From Phycisphaerales bacterium (GTDB lineage Bacteria > Planctomycetota > Phycisphaerae > Phycisphaerales > SM1A02): a DNA stretch of 50,966 nt. Positions 49,010 through 50,966 of this stretch are shown one piece after another. The translations under genes and the position numbers were made by a program. The stretch is taken from positions 1-50,966 of the forward strand of contig RECV01000155.1 of NCBI GenBank assembly GCA_007693845.1. Reading direction: 5' to 3'. Numbering within the stretch: position 1 is the first letter of the stretch; the number at the start of each line of letters is the position of its first letter. The notes under the pieces were generated by a model, which was not told the DNA's origin, made no database searches, and worked only from the letters and a program-made list of their open reading frames with translations.

Positions 49010-49407
49010 GGGACCACTTCTTCCCTGGATCAAGATCACGTGCGGGACGGTAAGCGAACGGGGGCGGGTGACACGTCGGTACGCATCGGGGAGGCCTGCC
49101 ACCGGTTCTCGCCGGATGAGGGCCGGATGATACCCGCAACTGGTCGAAAACTGGGCCGGCCCGGGCCCGGTTCCGGCGAATCGTTCGAAGCAAAAATGTT
49201 CAATCAACCCTGTCGATCGAGCGGAGCCATTGGCGTTTCGCCGTCTCATGCATGTCATTGGTGGGGTCCGATACACGCGAAGAAACAGGTCGGCCGGGTG
49301 AATCTATGCGACTTCCGCAATTCACCCCGATATGCTGAATTGGCGGCATCCGTCGCCCCAGTGCTTCGCTACGGAACCTTCACCCGGCTGATCGGTAGAA
49401 CTGACTC
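49010..49407. other. 398-bp divergent intergenic region
   Basis: No gene is seen. A long hairpin lies at 49296-49327: GGGTGAAT and TGCG pair with CGCA and ATTCACCC (12 bp with one 3-nt bulge), 80 bp before the GspE/PilB start. It lacks a T-tract on either side, so it is not a terminator. TATGCT near 49331 is a weak -10 candidate for the ATPase gene. A GC-rich palindromic stretch lies near 49165-49185. Confidence 0.4.
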
Positions 49408-50966
49408 ATGGGTATCGGCAGCATTCTCGTCGAACGCGGCGTGATCACGGATGAGCAACTCTCCGAGGCGATTCGTGAACAGAATCGCACGGGCGAGCGG
49501 CTCGACCACGTCCTCGTCCGGCTGGGCATGGTCCGTAGCGATGAAGTTCTGGACGCCATCGGCCAGCAGTTCGCCATGCCGATCGTCGATCTGAACACCA
49601 TCGACGTGGAGAAGGACACACTCGGCCTGCTGCCGGCCAAGCTCGTCTTCAAGCAGCGTTGCGTGCCCATCGAACGCCGCAACGGCACCTTGCGCGTGGC
49701 GACGTGCGACCCCTTCGAACTGACCGCCTTCGATGAGCTCCGCCTGCTGACCGGGATGGCGATCGAACTCGTGCTCGCGGATGAGCAGGATCTGCGCAAG
49801 TTCATTCGCAGTCATTACGGCGTGGCGGGGGACACGCTCGATGCGCTCTCGGCGGACGATGCGAGTTCCATCGACCAGCCCGAAGCGGCTTCCGATGAAG
49901 TCGAGCAGGCCCAGGAAGCGAGCGTCATCAAGCTGGTCAATGACCTGCTCTTCGAAGCGATCCGCGAGCGCGCGACCGATGTGCACATCGAGCCGTACGA
50001 GGACACGCTTTCGATTCGCTACCGGGTGGACGGCGTTCTCATGCCCGCCGGCGTGCCGCCGACCGTCAACCGATTTCGGAACGCCATCATCAGCCGCCTC
50101 AAGATCATGGCGAACCTGAACATTGCCGAGAAACGCAAGCCGCAGGACGGCCGAATCACGATCCGTCGACAGGGAGAAGAGTACGACCTGCGTGTGTCGG
50201 TGATTCCGATGCTCTTCGGCGAAGGGGTGGTCCTGCGTATTCTCAACAAGTCCACGGTCATGTTCGACCTGGATGAACTCGGCATGGACCGGGATCTGCT
50301 CGCGCGCTGGGATGATCTGATCGCCCGGCCGCACGGGATTCTGCTGGTGACCGGCCCGACCGGCTCGGGTAAATCGACCACGCTCTACGCCTCGCTCAAC
50401 CGCATCGTCAGCGATGAGGTCAAGGCGATCACGGTGGAGGACCCCGTCGAATACCATGTCGAAGGGGTGAATCAGATTCAGGTGCACGCCCAGGTCGGGC
50501 TGAACTTCGCAACGGGTTTACGCGCGATCCTCCGCCACGATCCCGACATCATCATGATCGGCGAAATCCGCGACAAGGAAACCGCCGAAGCTGCGGTGCA
50601 GGCGTCCCTGACCGGCCACTTGGTGTTCTCCACGCTGCACACGAACGACTCCGCCGGGGCGGTGACGCGACTACTCGACATGGGCGTGGAACCGTTTCTC
50701 GTGGCGAGTTCCGTGGAAGGCGTGATGGCGCAGCGGCTGGTGCGGCGAATCTGCCCGAACTGCATGAGCGAGTACACGCCCGAGGCGACCGATCTGCCGC
50801 CTGATTTTGAGTACGACGGCGGGCCGCTGAAGCGCGGCACCGGCTGCCGTGAGTGTCGCAACACCGGCTACCGCGGGCGGTTGGGGATCTACGAACTCTT
50901 CCGCATGACCGATTTCACGCGCGAAATGGTGCTGGAGCGGACAAACTCCTCCCGCATCGCCGACGC
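49408..50966 (+). CDS. GspE/PilB-type secretion or pilus assembly ATPase (3' end outside window)
   Basis: The frame starts at ATG 49408 and runs past the window end; 519 residues are visible. The N-terminal MshEN/T2SSE_N-type domain (GSILVERGVITDEQLSEAI) is at ~4-150. The catalytic domain has Walker A GPTGSGKSTTLYASLN, an Asp box and Walker B DPDIIMIGEIRD, and a His box (GHLVFSTLHTND). It ends in a four-cysteine zinc motif, CPNC and CREC, followed by TGYRGRLGIYE. The zinc motif is typical of GspE/PilB. These hexameric ATPases power type II secretion or type IV pili; the latter would fit the comEC gene in this window. Other pilus genes presumably lie beyond the window. Confidence 0.96.
   Translation, partial: MGIGSILVERGVITDEQLSEAIREQNRTGERLDHVLVRLGMVRSDEVLDAIGQQFAMPIVDLNTIDVEKDTLGLLPAKLVFKQRCVPIERRNGTLRVATCDPFELTAFDELRLLTGMAIELVLADEQDLRKFIRSHYGVAGDTLDALSADDASSIDQPEAASDEVEQAQEASVIKLVNDLLFEAIRERATDVHIEPYEDTLSIRYRVDGVLMPAGVPPTVNRFRNAIISRLKIMANLNIAEKRKPQDGRITIRRQGEEYDLRVSVIPMLFGEGVVLRILNKSTVMFDLDELGMDRDLLARWDDLIARPHGILLVTGPTGSGKSTTLYASLNRIVSDEVKAITVEDPVEYHVEGVNQIQVHAQVGLNFATGLRAILRHDPDIIMIGEIRDKETAEAAVQASLTGHLVFSTLHTNDSAGAVTRLLDMGVEPFLVASSVEGVMAQRLVRRICPNCMSEYTPEATDLPPDFEYDGGPLKRGTGCRECRNTGYRGRLGIYELFRMTDFTREMVLERTNSSRIAD

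Noticed and set aside
49369-50487. 372-residue minus-strand frame opposite the GspE/PilB gene
   Set aside because: The plus strand encodes all ATPase motifs; the minus frame is a shadow.

Overview
The window is a GC-rich, gene-dense bacterial chromosome segment. It most likely comes from a planctomycete of the class Phycisphaerae. The main pointers are a secreted protein ending in two dockerin/EF-hand-like repeats of the type GDLNGDG..N..DLL.LL..WG, a Rho lacking the usual N-terminal helical domain, a type II (AroAII-type) DAHP synthase, a UDPGP/UAP-type nucleotidyltransferase, and many secreted, TPR and redox proteins of planctomycete flavour. This assignment is inference; there is no rRNA to confirm it. 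Housekeeping genes (rho, dnaN, argS, lepA, galE, clpS, comEC, tRNA-His, tRNA-Leu) show it is core chromosome. I see no prophage, insertion sequence, CRISPR array or plasmid signature.

Layout. 1-3.5 kb: the end of a SpoIID-like gene, tRNA-His with a good sigma70-type promoter, a zinc-ribbon protein, a TPR protein and a ferric-reductase/NOX-like flavocytochrome. 3.6-10.3 kb: an orphan iron-type ABC permease, rho and dnaN (divergent), sixA and a type II DAHP synthase. The DAHP synthase is preceded by a highly folded leader ending in a strong intrinsic terminator, and then by tRNA-Leu. 10.3-21.8 kb: a long plus-strand cluster with a DoxX protein, a TonB-like/VWA protein, ExbB, two ExbD proteins, a large TPR protein, a HEPN-like/CBS protein, argS, a VKOR-DsbA fusion and a small membrane protein. 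21.9-40.1 kb: a minus-strand series with a sugar dehydrogenase, comEC, galE, a DUF418 protein, a HAD hydrolase, clpS, a YbdK-type ligase, an M20 peptidase, an ArsR-methyltransferase fusion, a TPR lipoprotein, an ABC exporter pair, two LolA-like paralogues and an S41 protease. 40.3-51 kb: lepA, a truncated haemoglobin, the dockerin-like secreted protein, an unknown protein, an HD-GYP phosphodiesterase, a peptidoglycan amidase, the UAP-type enzyme and a GspE/PilB ATPase cut by the window end.

Most notable. (1) The 11.2-16.6 kb operon looks like a proton-motive-force-driven ExbB/ExbD system. Its TonB-like partner keeps the S-x3-H transmembrane signature of TonB but carries a von Willebrand A domain in place of the TonB C-terminus. 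(2) The DAHP synthase leader folds into an approximately 110-nt multi-helix domain directly followed by a 15-bp terminator hairpin with a U-tract, the layout of a riboswitch or attenuator. (3) rho has a 5' leader with two strong hairpins, the first beginning at the predicted transcription start. (4) The dockerin-like gene has a TTGACA-N17-CATACT promoter whose -10/+1 region is covered by a 15-nt palindrome. (5) Several genes without a Shine-Dalgarno sequence have a TANACT-type hexamer exactly 9 nt before the start codon, suggesting leaderless transcripts.
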